Assembly (NCBI RefSeq): GCF_030695065.1
Contig: NZ_JAUYTR010000021.1
Coordinates: 62,001 to 126,000 of the forward strand
Direction of reading: 5' to 3'
DNA length: 64,000 nucleotides
DNA from: Sediminibacterium sp.
GTDB lineage: Bacteria; Bacteroidota; Bacteroidia; Chitinophagales; Chitinophagaceae
Shown: piece by piece, positions 8,426-16,958 of the stretch
Position numbering within the stretch: position 1 is the stretch's first letter
Layout of the letters: each line of letters starts with the position of its first letter
The notes under the pieces: model-generated
What the model saw: the letters and a program-made list of their open reading frames with translations, nothing else
The model's database searches: none
What the model was told of the DNA's origin: nothing
Position numbers and translations under genes: made by a program

Positions 8426-10465
8426 TTAGTGATTGCTATACATTTTTTCTCCTGCAGTTACCGCAAAAGGCAATATATTTTGTGGTGGGGGAATAGGGCA
8501 GGTTGCATAAGGGGTAAATACACAAGGTGGGTTATACGCTTTATTAAAGTCGATCATAAAATTGGGCGATTCCGCTTCAGATTTTAGAATATACAAAAAC
8601 CTTCCAGCTGCATAAGTGGATTGCCCCGATGTGGCGTCTCCCATGACTATTAATAAGTAATCTCCTTCTGAAATAGCGTCTAATGTAAAGAACTGTCCTT
8701 TGTATTCAAACCTTATTTTACCTACTAACTCAGTAGGATTTTCTTGTCTTAAAGCATTTTTAATGATGATGTTCTGTTTAAAAGCGGGCTTAATTAAATT
8801 GGCTTTAAATCTCCAGCTACTATCAGTTTCAAAATAATCAATACCTGCAAAATTCTTAATTTGGAGGGATTGAAGATTTCTTAATCTTACCCCAACTTTT
8901 TCACCACGTTTAATTATGGTGAAGCGCAAGTTTCGATGATTTACTACAGTAGAAGTATTTGATTCACTAAATAACAAGGTTTTGTTTTTCGTGTTTTTCC
9001 CATTCACTTCAAAACTAATTCCGTTAGCAGGTTTTAACCAAACACTGTCCCCTTTTCTAATTATTTCTCCTCCATTTAAAACAATTGTTCCTGAAGGGAA
9101 TACTAAACTATTGTTAGCTCCAGATCCAAATTTATTTACTCCTTCATTTAACCAAAGTAATCCCTCTAAGTTAAGCCACCCGTCTTCTGCTTTTAGGGCG
9201 CGTATTCGAGCTCTTTTCCAATCTTCTATTTGTTCAGCATGGTCTTTAATTAATAACTCGTTGGCATGTTTATTAAAGCTGTCTATAAACGCTCGATAAT
9301 ACTGGCCAGTTGCAGGGCCTGCAAATCCTGCGTGAATATTTTGAATCGTTCTGTCTGAACGAATAAAAAGAGTGGTAGGGAAGCCAGTAAAATTTTTTAA
9401 TAACGGGAATGTTTTTAAAACCGATTCTCCATTAGACAATCCTCCAAAAACCTGTTGATATTCAATGCCAAATTTTTCTTTGAATCGGGTCATTGTTTTT
9501 TGGGCATATCCCAATTCATCTTTTACTTCAAATTGTGCAGTGATTACTTCAATACCTCTTGCTTTATTGGCTTTGTACCAAGTAGATAAAAATTTAGCTT
9601 CATCGGCACAATTAGGACACCATGTGCCTCCGATGGTTAAAATCACAGGCTTATTAAAATACGCCGAATCTTCCAAACTGATTCTTTTACCCGCTATATT
9701 AGGCAAACTAAAATAGAAGGGTTGTTGATTATTTTTTAGTTGGGTTAATGTGGATGGATCAGGTAATGCTGCTGCCTCATTTTTATATGCCCTGATTAAC
9801 TGAACCGATTTCAATCCCTGTTGAACCCCTTTTAATGAACCGTCCACTTCAATACTTCCAGAAAAGAGCAAAGGCGAATAGCCAATAAATAAAGAAAATT
9901 TAAATTCACTTCCTTGTATAGAACCAAATGAATACCTAGAGTCTCCACTTGGTCTTAAAAATGTTACGCCACCTTTGTTTCCCTCTTGATTAAAAAGTCC
10001 AATTGCTTTAATCTGTTTACCTGAATCATTAGTAAAAACGACATCGTATTTTCCTGATATTTTTTGTGGTGTCGTTTGCTTTTCCCATATAAAGCGTTGA
10101 GTATTGTTTTGCTCAACCAAAATAGGATAAGCATCTTCTCCATTTGTTTGTCTTCGCCAGATACCTTTTAATATTTTATTATTTTTTATCCCAATGGTTA
10201 TGAGCCTATCAAACTGATTAATCCATATTTGTAAGCTATCTTTTACTTGTATTAATTGGCCGCCAAAATATTCTTCTGGGCCGTTGATAAAATAGACAAT
10301 ATATTTTCCTGCACTATCGGTTCTAACAGAAAAATTAAAAGGAATTTCTTCTCCATTGTAGAGTGGAAAACTTCCTCTCCATTCACCCAATGGGTTAAAC
10401 AAATTTTGTGCTTTAATGGAAAGGCTAAATAGTAGTAAAAATGTGAAAATGATTGCTTGACGCAT
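8426..10465 (-). CDS. Exported TlpA-type thioredoxin-like protein fused to DUF1684
   Basis: 679 residues with a signal peptide at 1-19 (ending IKAQ). An N-terminal beta-rich region (about 25-235) of unknown type is followed by a TlpA/ResA-like thioredoxin domain (about 255-400). Its redox centre is GGTWCPNC, with C283 and C286. A DUF1684 domain then runs from about 405 to 670 (DWKRARIRALKAEDGWLNLEG ... NPPCVFTPYATCPIPPP ... GEKMY). DUF1684 alone is usually about 250-300 residues and of unknown activity. The thioredoxin part probably reduces or oxidises disulfides in the periplasm. The fusion is continuous in one frame, so it is not an assembly break. Confidence 0.85.
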   Translation of the reverse strand: MRQAIIFTFLLLFSLSIKAQNLFNPLGEWRGSFPLYNGEEIPFNFSVRTDSAGKYIVYFINGPEEYFGGQLIQVKDSLQIWINQFDRLITIGIKNNKILKGIWRRQTNGEDAYPILVEQNNTQRFIWEKQTTPQKISGKYDVVFTNDSGKQIKAIGLFNQEGNKGGVTFLRPSGDSRYSFGSIQGSEFKFSLFIGYSPLLFSGSIEVDGSLKGVQQGLKSVQLIRAYKNEAAALPDPSTLTQLKNNQQPFYFSLPNIAGKRISLEDSAYFNKPVILTIGGTWCPNCADEAKFLSTWYKANKARGIEVITAQFEVKDELGYAQKTMTRFKEKFGIEYQQVFGGLSNGESVLKTFPLLKNFTGFPTTLFIRSDRTIQNIHAGFAGPATGQYYRAFIDSFNKHANELLIKDHAEQIEDWKRARIRALKAEDGWLNLEGLLWLNEGVNKFGSGANNSLVFPSGTIVLNGGEIIRKGDSVWLKPANGISFEVNGKNTKNKTLLFSESNTSTVVNHRNLRFTIIKRGEKVGVRLRNLQSLQIKNFAGIDYFETDSSWRFKANLIKPAFKQNIIIKNALRQENPTELVGKIRFEYKGQFFTLDAISEGDYLLIVMGDATSGQSTYAAGRFLYILKSEAESPNFMIDFNKAYNPPCVFTPYATCPIPPPQNILPFAVTAGEKMYSNH

Positions 10466-10506
10466 AATAGTCTATAAAATTAGTAGACAAAAGTAGTTAT
10501 TCAAAA

Positions 10507-10797
10507 TTAATTGAGTTGTAATGCGGGTAATCTATAATGTTGGCTATCATATACAAACAACTCTTCAATGGTATATGTCCAGTATTTATACAAAGGTGTT
10601 TTGACCAAATATTGGTCTGACGCTTCTTTCGTTTCTGTATTCATGGTAATCCAACAAGTTTGTGATTCCATACTAACCGCATAGCTGTCAATGATACCTT
10701 TATTCATTAAGAAATTAATATATGTACGATGCGCTGGAACCAGTGTCATAAACTGATCGTCCATTTTAAAGTGAATTATTGCCTGAAACTTTTTCAT
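10507..10797 (-). CDS. Small conserved protein, probable dimeric alpha/beta-barrel (YCII/muconolactone isomerase-like) fold
   Basis: 96 residues, no signal peptide. The opening MKKFQAIIHFKMDDQFMTLVPAHRTYINFLMNKGIIDSYAVSM and the later TETKEASDQYLVKTPLYKYWTYTIEELF follow the beta-alpha-beta pattern of small dimeric alpha/beta-barrel proteins. There, a first strand is followed by a helix that includes HR-x-Y-I. I do not recognise a named family and no catalytic residue can be assigned. It stands between the TlpA-DUF1684 gene and yraN, all on the minus strand. Confidence 0.6.
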   Translation of the reverse strand: MKKFQAIIHFKMDDQFMTLVPAHRTYINFLMNKGIIDSYAVSMESQTCWITMNTETKEASDQYLVKTPLYKYWTYTIEELFVYDSQHYRLPALQLN

Positions 10798-10863
10798 TGA
10801 ATATAATTACAAATAAATCTCGTACAAGTTTTATGCCTATCCTAAAATAATGGCATTTTGTCT

Positions 10864-11223
10864 TTAAAAATAAACATCTTCAAACATTTCTATTGTAGCG
10901 GGCTTTTGCTTTTGCATTAGAATGGAAATAACATTGAATTGAATTCTTTTGAATTTAGGGTGATGAAAGTGATATAGCGCTGCAGCTAGTTTAAGTCTTT
11001 TCATTTTTATTTTGCTAATACTTTCTTCAGGAAATCCAAAAGCCAATGAGTTTCTGGTTTTTACCTCTACAAATACGAGTAAATTTTCATGGGCGGCAAT
11101 AATATCAATTTCCAAATGTTTGCATCGCCAATTTCTTTCAAGGATTGAATAGTCTCTTTCCAGCAAGTAAGCAACTGCCAATTCTTCTCCTGCAACACCA
11201 GTTTCTAAATGATTCTTTTTCAT
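10864..11223 (-). CDS. YraN family (UPF0102) predicted nuclease-like protein
   Basis: About 119 residues with the YraN core: HLETGVAGEELAVAYLLERDYSILERNWRCKHLEIDIIAAHENLLVFVEVKTRN. This shows the PD-(D/E)xK-like pattern (E in GEELA, D in EIDII, E-x-K in VEVKTR). Members are predicted Holliday-junction-like nucleases, but activity is unproven. The frame opens seven codons earlier at 11244; I prefer the ATG at 11223 because family members begin a few residues before the G-x-x-GE helix. It is divergent from manA, leaving only about 36-54 bases for both promoters. It sits close to rnhA, manA and other core genes. Confidence 0.88.
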   Translation of the reverse strand: MKKNHLETGVAGEELAVAYLLERDYSILERNWRCKHLEIDIIAAHENLLVFVEVKTRNSLAFGFPEESISKIKMKRLKLAAALYHFHHPKFKRIQFNVISILMQKQKPATIEMFEDVYF

Positions 11224-11259
11224 TCCAAACAAGATAATGATCAAATTCTCGTTAATAAC

Positions 11260-12486
11260 ATGAATAAATACCTGTATATGCAGCTGAACGAACGGATTTT
11301 CAAGTTAAAAGGAGTCATTCAACATTATGCTTGGGGTGGTCATTCATTTATTCCCCAATTATTGAATAATAAGGAGGTCCTAGATAAACCTTCTGCAGAA
11401 TATTGGATGGGAGCGCATCCTTCTGCCCCGTCTATGATTTTAGTGGGGAATGATTGGGTCAATTTGAACCAGTTCATTGCAGAAGATCCATCATCTACCA
11501 TTACTAGCTCGGTAATGAGTCGGTTTGGTGAATTGCCCTATTTGTTTAAAGTGCTAGATGTAAAAGATATGCTATCTATTCAGGTGCATCCCACAAAGGA
11601 ATCTGCTGAATTGGGTTTTGCAGAAGAAAATAATGCCGGCATTCCTTTAAACGCACCTCATAGAAATTATAAGGATCAAAACCATAAACCAGAAGTGATG
11701 GTTGCATTAAGTGAATTCTGGTTATTGCATGGGTTTAAAAGCAAATCAGCTCTAGAGGAAGTGTTGCTAAACACGCCTGAATTAAAAATATTATTGCCCT
11801 TATTTAAACAAGAAGGAATTAAAGGATTATATCAGTTTGTAATGGAAATGGCACAAGAAGACGTAAATAATATGCTTGAACCGCTGGTAAAAAGAGCCAT
11901 TAGACTAAAAAATGAAGGCAGCATCAATAAAACCAATCCCGGATGGTGGGCAGCCAAACTATATGAAGAAAATGGGTTGATTGAAAATATAGATCGAGGC
12001 ATTTTTTCTATTTATTTTTTCAATATTGTACAAGTAAATAAAGGCGATGCCGTTTTTCAAAAAGCGGGAGTGCCTCATGCTTATTTGGAGGGTCAGAATA
12101 TAGAATTGATGGCCAATAGTGACAATGTTCTAAGAGGAGGGTTAACGCCCAAACATGTGGATGTACCTGAATTGATGAAACATACTTTGTTTGAGTCGGT
12201 TGTTCCTGATATTATGAAGGGCAATCCAGGGGCTGGGGGAGAACTGGTTTATCCATGTCCTGTTCCTGATTTTGGTTTAAGTAAAATTGAGATGAGTGCA
12301 GGAACAGACTATCAAGCTACAAGTTTTTCTTTGGAAATTCTTATTGTTACTGAAGGATCTGTGATAATAAACCAAAATATGGTTCTTAAAAAAGGGGAAG
12401 CTGCTGCAATTCTAGCTGAGACCCAATATTCCTTAACTGCAACAGGAAACTGCACCATTTTTAAGGCTTTTGTTCCATCAATTTGA
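11260..12486 (+). CDS. manA: Mannose-6-phosphate isomerase, class I
   Basis: Zinc enzyme that interconverts mannose 6-phosphate and fructose 6-phosphate in the cytoplasm, feeding GDP-mannose synthesis or mannose use. Family motifs: YAWGG near the N-terminus, AEYWMGAHPSAPS (about residues 47-59), the metal-binding LSIQVHPTKE, and HKPEVMVAL. Later come KAGVPHAYLEG and NSDNVLRGGLTPKHVDV, which carries the catalytic arginine region. The frame is open from 11209. ATG 11260 or ATG 11278 are both plausible starts because upstream residues do not resemble the family and would overlap yraN. Mannose released by the GH26 enzyme could enter here, but that is inference. Confidence 0.92.
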   Translation: MNKYLYMQLNERIFKLKGVIQHYAWGGHSFIPQLLNNKEVLDKPSAEYWMGAHPSAPSMILVGNDWVNLNQFIAEDPSSTITSSVMSRFGELPYLFKVLDVKDMLSIQVHPTKESAELGFAEENNAGIPLNAPHRNYKDQNHKPEVMVALSEFWLLHGFKSKSALEEVLLNTPELKILLPLFKQEGIKGLYQFVMEMAQEDVNNMLEPLVKRAIRLKNEGSINKTNPGWWAAKLYEENGLIENIDRGIFSIYFFNIVQVNKGDAVFQKAGVPHAYLEGQNIELMANSDNVLRGGLTPKHVDVPELMKHTLFESVVPDIMKGNPGAGGELVYPCPVPDFGLSKIEMSAGTDYQATSFSLEILIVTEGSVIINQNMVLKKGEAAAILAETQYSLTATGNCTIFKAFVPSI

Positions 12487-12538
12487 TGATTATTCACATA
12501 ATGGGTAAAAATGAAAGCCTTTCTTTCATGAATAGGCT

Positions 12539-12546
12539 TATTTTTG
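12539..12546 (+). promoter_or_regulatory. -7 promoter box upstream of the DUF6580 gene
   Basis: TATTTTTG matches the Bacteroidota -7 consensus TAnnTTTG perfectly and ends 18 bases before the ATG at 12565. Confidence 0.5.
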
Positions 12547-12564
12547 TTCCCGAAATAGACTGAA

Positions 12565-13128
12565 ATGAAACTGAACAAACAATTTATATTTTCTTTAGTA
12601 TTAATGGTTTTTGCATCTGCAATTTACCGAGTGTTTCCTAATCGTCCTATGGGCTTTGCTCCTCAAATGGCTATTGCACTCTTTGCTGGAGCGCTATTTG
12701 TTAAAAATAAAAAGTTAGCATTTTTACTGCCATTGCTTTCCATGTTTATTTCAGATGGGTTATACCAAATACTTTACATGAATGGCCTAACTGAAATCTC
12801 CGGATTTTATGGTGGTCAATGGAAAAACTATTTGTTGATTATTGGTTTAACCAGTATTGGTTTCTTAGTAAAACAAGATAAAATTGCTTCTATAGCGGGT
12901 GCATCTGTTGCAGCTCCTACTATTTACTTTATCCTATCAAACGGACTAGTTTGGTTAGGTGGTGGTGGATGGCATAGACCCAAAACCATGGAAGGTTTAA
13001 TGATGACTTATGCTGATGGATTGCCTTTTTACCCAAACAGTATTTATTCTACCATCTTTTTTAGCATGGTGCTTTTTGGAGCATGGTATTTGATCAAGCG
13101 CAATGCAGCTAAATTGAATTTAGCTTAA
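12565..13128 (+). CDS. DUF6580 family membrane protein, possible transporter component
   Basis: 187 residues with about five hydrophobic helices. It matches the DUF6580 family: SAIYRVFPNRPMGFAPQMAIALFAGALF near residues 19-46, LPLLSMFISDGLYQ near 56-69, and WHRPKTMEGLMMTYADGLPFYPNSIYST near 137-165. The arrangement resembles ECF-type substrate-binding membrane components, but no energising ATPase is encoded nearby. Substrate unknown. It is convergent with rnhA and overlaps its 3' end by 4 bases. Confidence 0.75.
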   Translation: MKLNKQFIFSLVLMVFASAIYRVFPNRPMGFAPQMAIALFAGALFVKNKKLAFLLPLLSMFISDGLYQILYMNGLTEISGFYGGQWKNYLLIIGLTSIGFLVKQDKIASIAGASVAAPTIYFILSNGLVWLGGGGWHRPKTMEGLMMTYADGLPFYPNSIYSTIFFSMVLFGAWYLIKRNAAKLNLA

Positions 13129-13592
13129 GCATTTTCTGCTTCGTATACTTCGTCTATCAACAAGTGCTTTCCGTCTGCTGCTTGAGTAGCTAACTCATCG
13201 CATCTATTATTCATTGCATTATCAGCGTGTCCTTTTACCCAAACAAATCGAACCTGGTACTGCTTGGCTAATTCATTGTATTGTATCCAAAGGTCTTTGT
13301 TTTTTTTGCCGCCTTTAAAGTCGGTTTTTACCCAGTTCTGTAACCATCCTTTTTGTACGCTGTCTACTATGTATTTACTATCTGTATAAATGGTAACAGG
13401 GATAGCAGTTTTGGTTAAAGATTTCAAAGCAACAATAACTGCCATCAATTCCATTCTATTATTGGTTGTTAATCTATATCCAGCAGCAATTTCTTTTCTT
13501 TTTTGCCCCCATATTAACACGATGCCATATCCTCCTGGTCCTGGGTTACCTCTAGCGGCACCGTCTGTATAAATCATTAAATGATGAGACAT
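13125..13592 (-). CDS. rnhA: Ribonuclease HI
   Basis: Cuts the RNA strand of RNA-DNA hybrids during replication and repair; cytoplasmic. Active-site carboxylates are all present: D in IYTDGAARGNPGPGGYG, E in NNRMELMAVIVAL, D in YTDSKYIVDSV, and D in NRCDELA after WVKGHADN. About 155 residues is the normal size. The frame is open to an ATG at 13619 whose first base overlaps the carboxylase stop codon (TAATG). The ATG at 13592 (MSHHLMIYTDG) fits the family better, but coupled initiation at 13619 is possible. Confidence 0.93.
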   Translation of the reverse strand: MSHHLMIYTDGAARGNPGPGGYGIVLIWGQKRKEIAAGYRLTTNNRMELMAVIVALKSLTKTAIPVTIYTDSKYIVDSVQKGWLQNWVKTDFKGGKKNKDLWIQYNELAKQYQVRFVWVKGHADNAMNNRCDELATQAADGKHLLIDEVYEAENA

Positions 13593-13618
13593 GACACGAA
13601 ATAAATACATTTTGTGCA

Positions 13619-15247
13619 TTATACCTGAAACACCCCAGTATTGAATTTTTCTAAATGCGGATTGTGGTTAGCAGCAGCAATACTTTCTGCAATTAATTGT
13701 CTTGTGTTTATTGGGTCAATAATTTCATCCACCCATAATCTAGCAGCAGCATAATACGGAGTGGTTTGTTGATAGTATCTGTCTTTAATGGTATCAAGCA
13801 AGTGTTTTTCTTCTTCAGGGGTTACTTCACGTCCTTTTGATTTCATGGTTGCAACTTGAATTTGGGCAAGTGTTTTTGCTGCTTGATCTCCACCCATTAC
13901 TGCAATTTTTGCAGAAGGCCAAGCAAAGATAAATCTTGGATCATACGCTTTGCCACACATGGCATAATTGCCTGCACCATAGCTATTCCCTATTATAATG
14001 GTTATTTTTGGAACAATGGAATTGGCTACTGCATTTACCAGTTTTGCTCCATCTTTTATAATTCCGCTATGTTCGCTTCTGCTGCCTACCATGAATCCTG
14101 TAACGTCTTGTAAAAAAACGAGCGGAATCTTTTTTTGATTACAGTTCATGATAAATCGAGCGGCTTTGTCTGCACTGTCGTTATAAATTACGCCGCCAAT
14201 TTGCATTTCACCTTTTTTGCTCTTACATACCAATCTTTGATTGGCTACAATCCCAACTGCCCATCCTTCAATTCGTGCATATCCACATAAAATGGTTTTA
14301 CCATAATCTTGTTTAAATTGATTGAATTCACTGTTGTCTACCATTCGTTCAATTATTTCTAACATATCATAGGGCTTCAAATTTCCCTCAGGTATAATGT
14401 TGTAAATTTCAGATGGATTTTTAACTGGCGCAACGGGCTTAATTCGATCAAACCCTGCTTTTTCTGGAGCCCCAATTTTGCTGATGATTTTTTTGATATG
14501 GTCTAAACAATCTTGTTCTGTTTTAAATTTATAATCTGCTATACCACTAATTTCAGTATGCGTAATTGCCCCACCTAAAGTTTCATTGTCAATATCTTCG
14601 CCTATTGCGGCTTTAACCAAGTACGATCCTGCTAAAAAAATACTGCCATTGCCTTCTACCATCAAAGTTTCATCGCTCATAATTGGTAAATAAGCGCCCC
14701 CTGCAACACAAGCGCCCATTACTGCTGCAATTTGTGTTATGCCCATGGCACTCATTCTTGCATTGTTTCTAAACACCCTTCCAAAATGTTCTTTGTCTGG
14801 AAATATTTCGTCTTGCATTGGAAGAAAAACCCCCGCACTATCTACTAAATAAATAATGGGTAGTCTGTTTTCCATTGCAATCTCTTGCATTCGTAAATTT
14901 TTCTTGCCAGTGATAGGAAACCAAGCACCTGCTTTTACAGTTTGGTCATTCGCTACAATTACACATTGTCTACCACTAATATAACCAATGCCAGCTACTG
15001 TTCCACCTGCCGGGCAACCGCCTTCGGCTTCATACATTCCAAATCCAGCAAAACCGCCAATTTCTGTAAATGGTTGAGAATTGTCACATAAATAGGCAAT
15101 ACGCTCTCTAGCCGTTAATTTATTTCTTTCTTTTTGCTTCTCAATTGCCTTTTTGCCACCTCCTAATGCAATTTTTTCCATGCGCTGTTTCATTTCGCTC
15201 AGCATTAATTTCATCCAATCTTCATTGCGGTTTTCAGTCAAATTCAT
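13619..15247 (-). CDS. Acyl-CoA carboxylase beta subunit (carboxyltransferase), methylcrotonyl-CoA-carboxylase-like
   Basis: Carboxyltransferase half of a biotin-dependent acyl-CoA carboxylase. 542 residues with two crotonase-like halves. The N-terminal half has GGGKKAIEKQKERNKLTARERI, FGMYEAEGGCPAGGTVAGIGYISGR, VDSAGVFLPMQDE and GACVAGGAYLPIMSDE. The C-terminal half has YGKTILCGYARIEGW, LVFLQDVTGFMVG and GNSYGAGNYAMCGKAYDPRF. The layout resembles methylcrotonyl-CoA carboxylase beta. No biotin-carrying alpha subunit is in the window, so the partner is encoded elsewhere and acyl chain specificity is uncertain (methylcrotonyl, geranyl or propionyl). rnhA follows immediately. Confidence 0.9.
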   Translation of the reverse strand: MNLTENRNEDWMKLMLSEMKQRMEKIALGGGKKAIEKQKERNKLTARERIAYLCDNSQPFTEIGGFAGFGMYEAEGGCPAGGTVAGIGYISGRQCVIVANDQTVKAGAWFPITGKKNLRMQEIAMENRLPIIYLVDSAGVFLPMQDEIFPDKEHFGRVFRNNARMSAMGITQIAAVMGACVAGGAYLPIMSDETLMVEGNGSIFLAGSYLVKAAIGEDIDNETLGGAITHTEISGIADYKFKTEQDCLDHIKKIISKIGAPEKAGFDRIKPVAPVKNPSEIYNIIPEGNLKPYDMLEIIERMVDNSEFNQFKQDYGKTILCGYARIEGWAVGIVANQRLVCKSKKGEMQIGGVIYNDSADKAARFIMNCNQKKIPLVFLQDVTGFMVGSRSEHSGIIKDGAKLVNAVANSIVPKITIIIGNSYGAGNYAMCGKAYDPRFIFAWPSAKIAVMGGDQAAKTLAQIQVATMKSKGREVTPEEEKHLLDTIKDRYYQQTTPYYAAARLWVDEIIDPINTRQLIAESIAAANHNPHLEKFNTGVFQV

Positions 15248-15301
15248 ATACGAACAATTGTTAGTTTACAAATATAAGTGTACTTTAAGTATATTTAAGA
15301 T

Positions 15302-16906
15302 ATGACGTACGACTTTATCATAATTGGGGCAGGTTCAGCAGGTTCTGTGTTGGCATATCGATTATCAGAAAATCCAGAAAACAAAGTATTATTAATAGAA
15401 GCAGGTGGTCCAGATAAAAAAACAGAAATACATATTCCGGGCGCCTACGGTGAACTTCATCGTTCTGAAGTAGATTGGCAATTCTGGGGTACTCCTCAGC
15501 CTTCATTGAATAATCGAAAATTATATATTCCAAGAGGGAAAACCCTTGGGGGAAGTAGTTCTACCAATGCTATGGCTTATGTTAGAGGAAATAAGGCAGA
15601 CTTTGATGAGTGGGCAGAATTGGGAAATCCTGGTTGGTCGTATGAAAAAGTATTACCGTATTTTATTAAATCAGAATTTAATGAAAATATTGAGTCTGCT
15701 TTTCATGGCCAGGATGGTCCTATGCATATCTGTTACGCTAAACAACCCAGTGTGTTTGCGGAAGCCTTTGTGGATGCCTGTGAACAAATTGGGATAACTA
15801 AAAATGAAGATTATAACGGAGCTGTTCAAGAGGGTGCCCACTTTTTGCAGTTTAATATTAAAAACAACAAGCGCTTTAGTGCAGCAGATGCATTTTTGAA
15901 GCCCGCTATGAAAAGAAAAAATTTGGTTGTGAAAACCAATACAAGGGTAAAGCGGGTAATCATTGAAAATGGAAGGGCAGTAGGGGTTGAAGTGTCATCA
16001 GCTTATACTCAATCTGAAAGAATAAATTGTAATAAAGAAGTCTTATTGTCGGCGGGTGCCATTCAATCGCCTCAGCTATTGATGCTTTCAGGAATTGGCG
16101 ACTCAACTGAACTGAAAAGAGTAGGAATTGATGTTTTGGTTGCATTGTCTGGTGTTGGAAAAAATTTGCAAGATCATTTTTGGAGTGGTGTAACAATTGA
16201 AACGAATACACCTTCAGCCAATTCCTTGCTGAAACCTTGGAACAAGACTAAAGCTATTTTACAACATATATTGTTTAAGAAAGGACCATTAGGTAATAGC
16301 CCTTTAGAAGCCAATGCTTTTATTCAAATGCAATCGAATCAATCTAGGCCCGATATACAATTTCATTTTGCTCCCATTGGCATAGCCCAAGATTATTCAA
16401 CTGATATTTATAATTTGAAAACTTTCCCTACTACCGATAGCATTTCAATCATGTCAATTTTGTTGCACCCTGAAAGTAGGGGTACGATAGGATTAAAATC
16501 GGCAAATCCTTCCGATAGTGTTATTATTAATCATCAAGCACTTAGTGCTGAAAATGATCAATTGCTATTATTAAAAGCCATCAGAAAGTCTATTGGTATT
16601 TTGCATGCGCCAGCATTGGCAGCTTATGCTAATGGAACAAGTTCATTTCCAGCAGAAGACGCTTCTGATGATGTTATTTTGGACCATATTCAAAAAACAG
16701 TAGAAACTTTGTATCATCCTGTTGGAACCTGCAAAATGGGAATTGACCATTTAGCGGTTGTTGATCATACATTAAAAGTTAAAAAAGTAAAAGGATTAAG
16801 AGTGGTAGACGCTTCCGTAATGCCTACCATTGTTTCTGGTAATACCAATGCAGCTACCATAATGATAGCTGAAAAAGCAGCCGATATGATACTTTCAGGT
16901 AATTAA
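15302..16906 (+). CDS. GMC family FAD-dependent oxidoreductase (choline dehydrogenase-like)
   Basis: Flavoprotein that oxidises an alcohol group. 534 residues with the FAD-binding motif [19 protein letters not shown] at 3-21, the GMC signature 1 [17 protein letters not shown] near residues 80-96 and signature 2 [19 protein letters not shown] near 250-268. The C-terminal active-site histidine pair sits in [11 protein letters not shown] and [17 protein letters not shown]. This branch includes choline, glucose and other alcohol dehydrogenases; substrate cannot be told. No signal peptide, so cytoplasmic or inner-membrane associated. It is divergent from the carboxylase gene. Confidence 0.9.
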   Translation: MTYDFIIIGAGSAGSVLAYRLSENPENKVLLIEAGGPDKKTEIHIPGAYGELHRSEVDWQFWGTPQPSLNNRKLYIPRGKTLGGSSSTNAMAYVRGNKADFDEWAELGNPGWSYEKVLPYFIKSEFNENIESAFHGQDGPMHICYAKQPSVFAEAFVDACEQIGITKNEDYNGAVQEGAHFLQFNIKNNKRFSAADAFLKPAMKRKNLVVKTNTRVKRVIIENGRAVGVEVSSAYTQSERINCNKEVLLSAGAIQSPQLLMLSGIGDSTELKRVGIDVLVALSGVGKNLQDHFWSGVTIETNTPSANSLLKPWNKTKAILQHILFKKGPLGNSPLEANAFIQMQSNQSRPDIQFHFAPIGIAQDYSTDIYNLKTFPTTDSISIMSILLHPESRGTIGLKSANPSDSVIINHQALSAENDQLLLLKAIRKSIGILHAPALAAYANGTSSFPAEDASDDVILDHIQKTVETLYHPVGTCKMGIDHLAVVDHTLKVKKVKGLRVVDASVMPTIVSGNTNAATIMIAEKAADMILSGN

Positions 16907-16958
16907 AGTGTCATAGTTACACATTGTTTACTATTTTAGCGTCAATAAATTTTTTCCA

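Noticed and set aside
16909..16932. GTTAC half-site before malQ as a sixth operator
   Set aside because: The second arm is wrong and there is no -7 box 36 bases from it.
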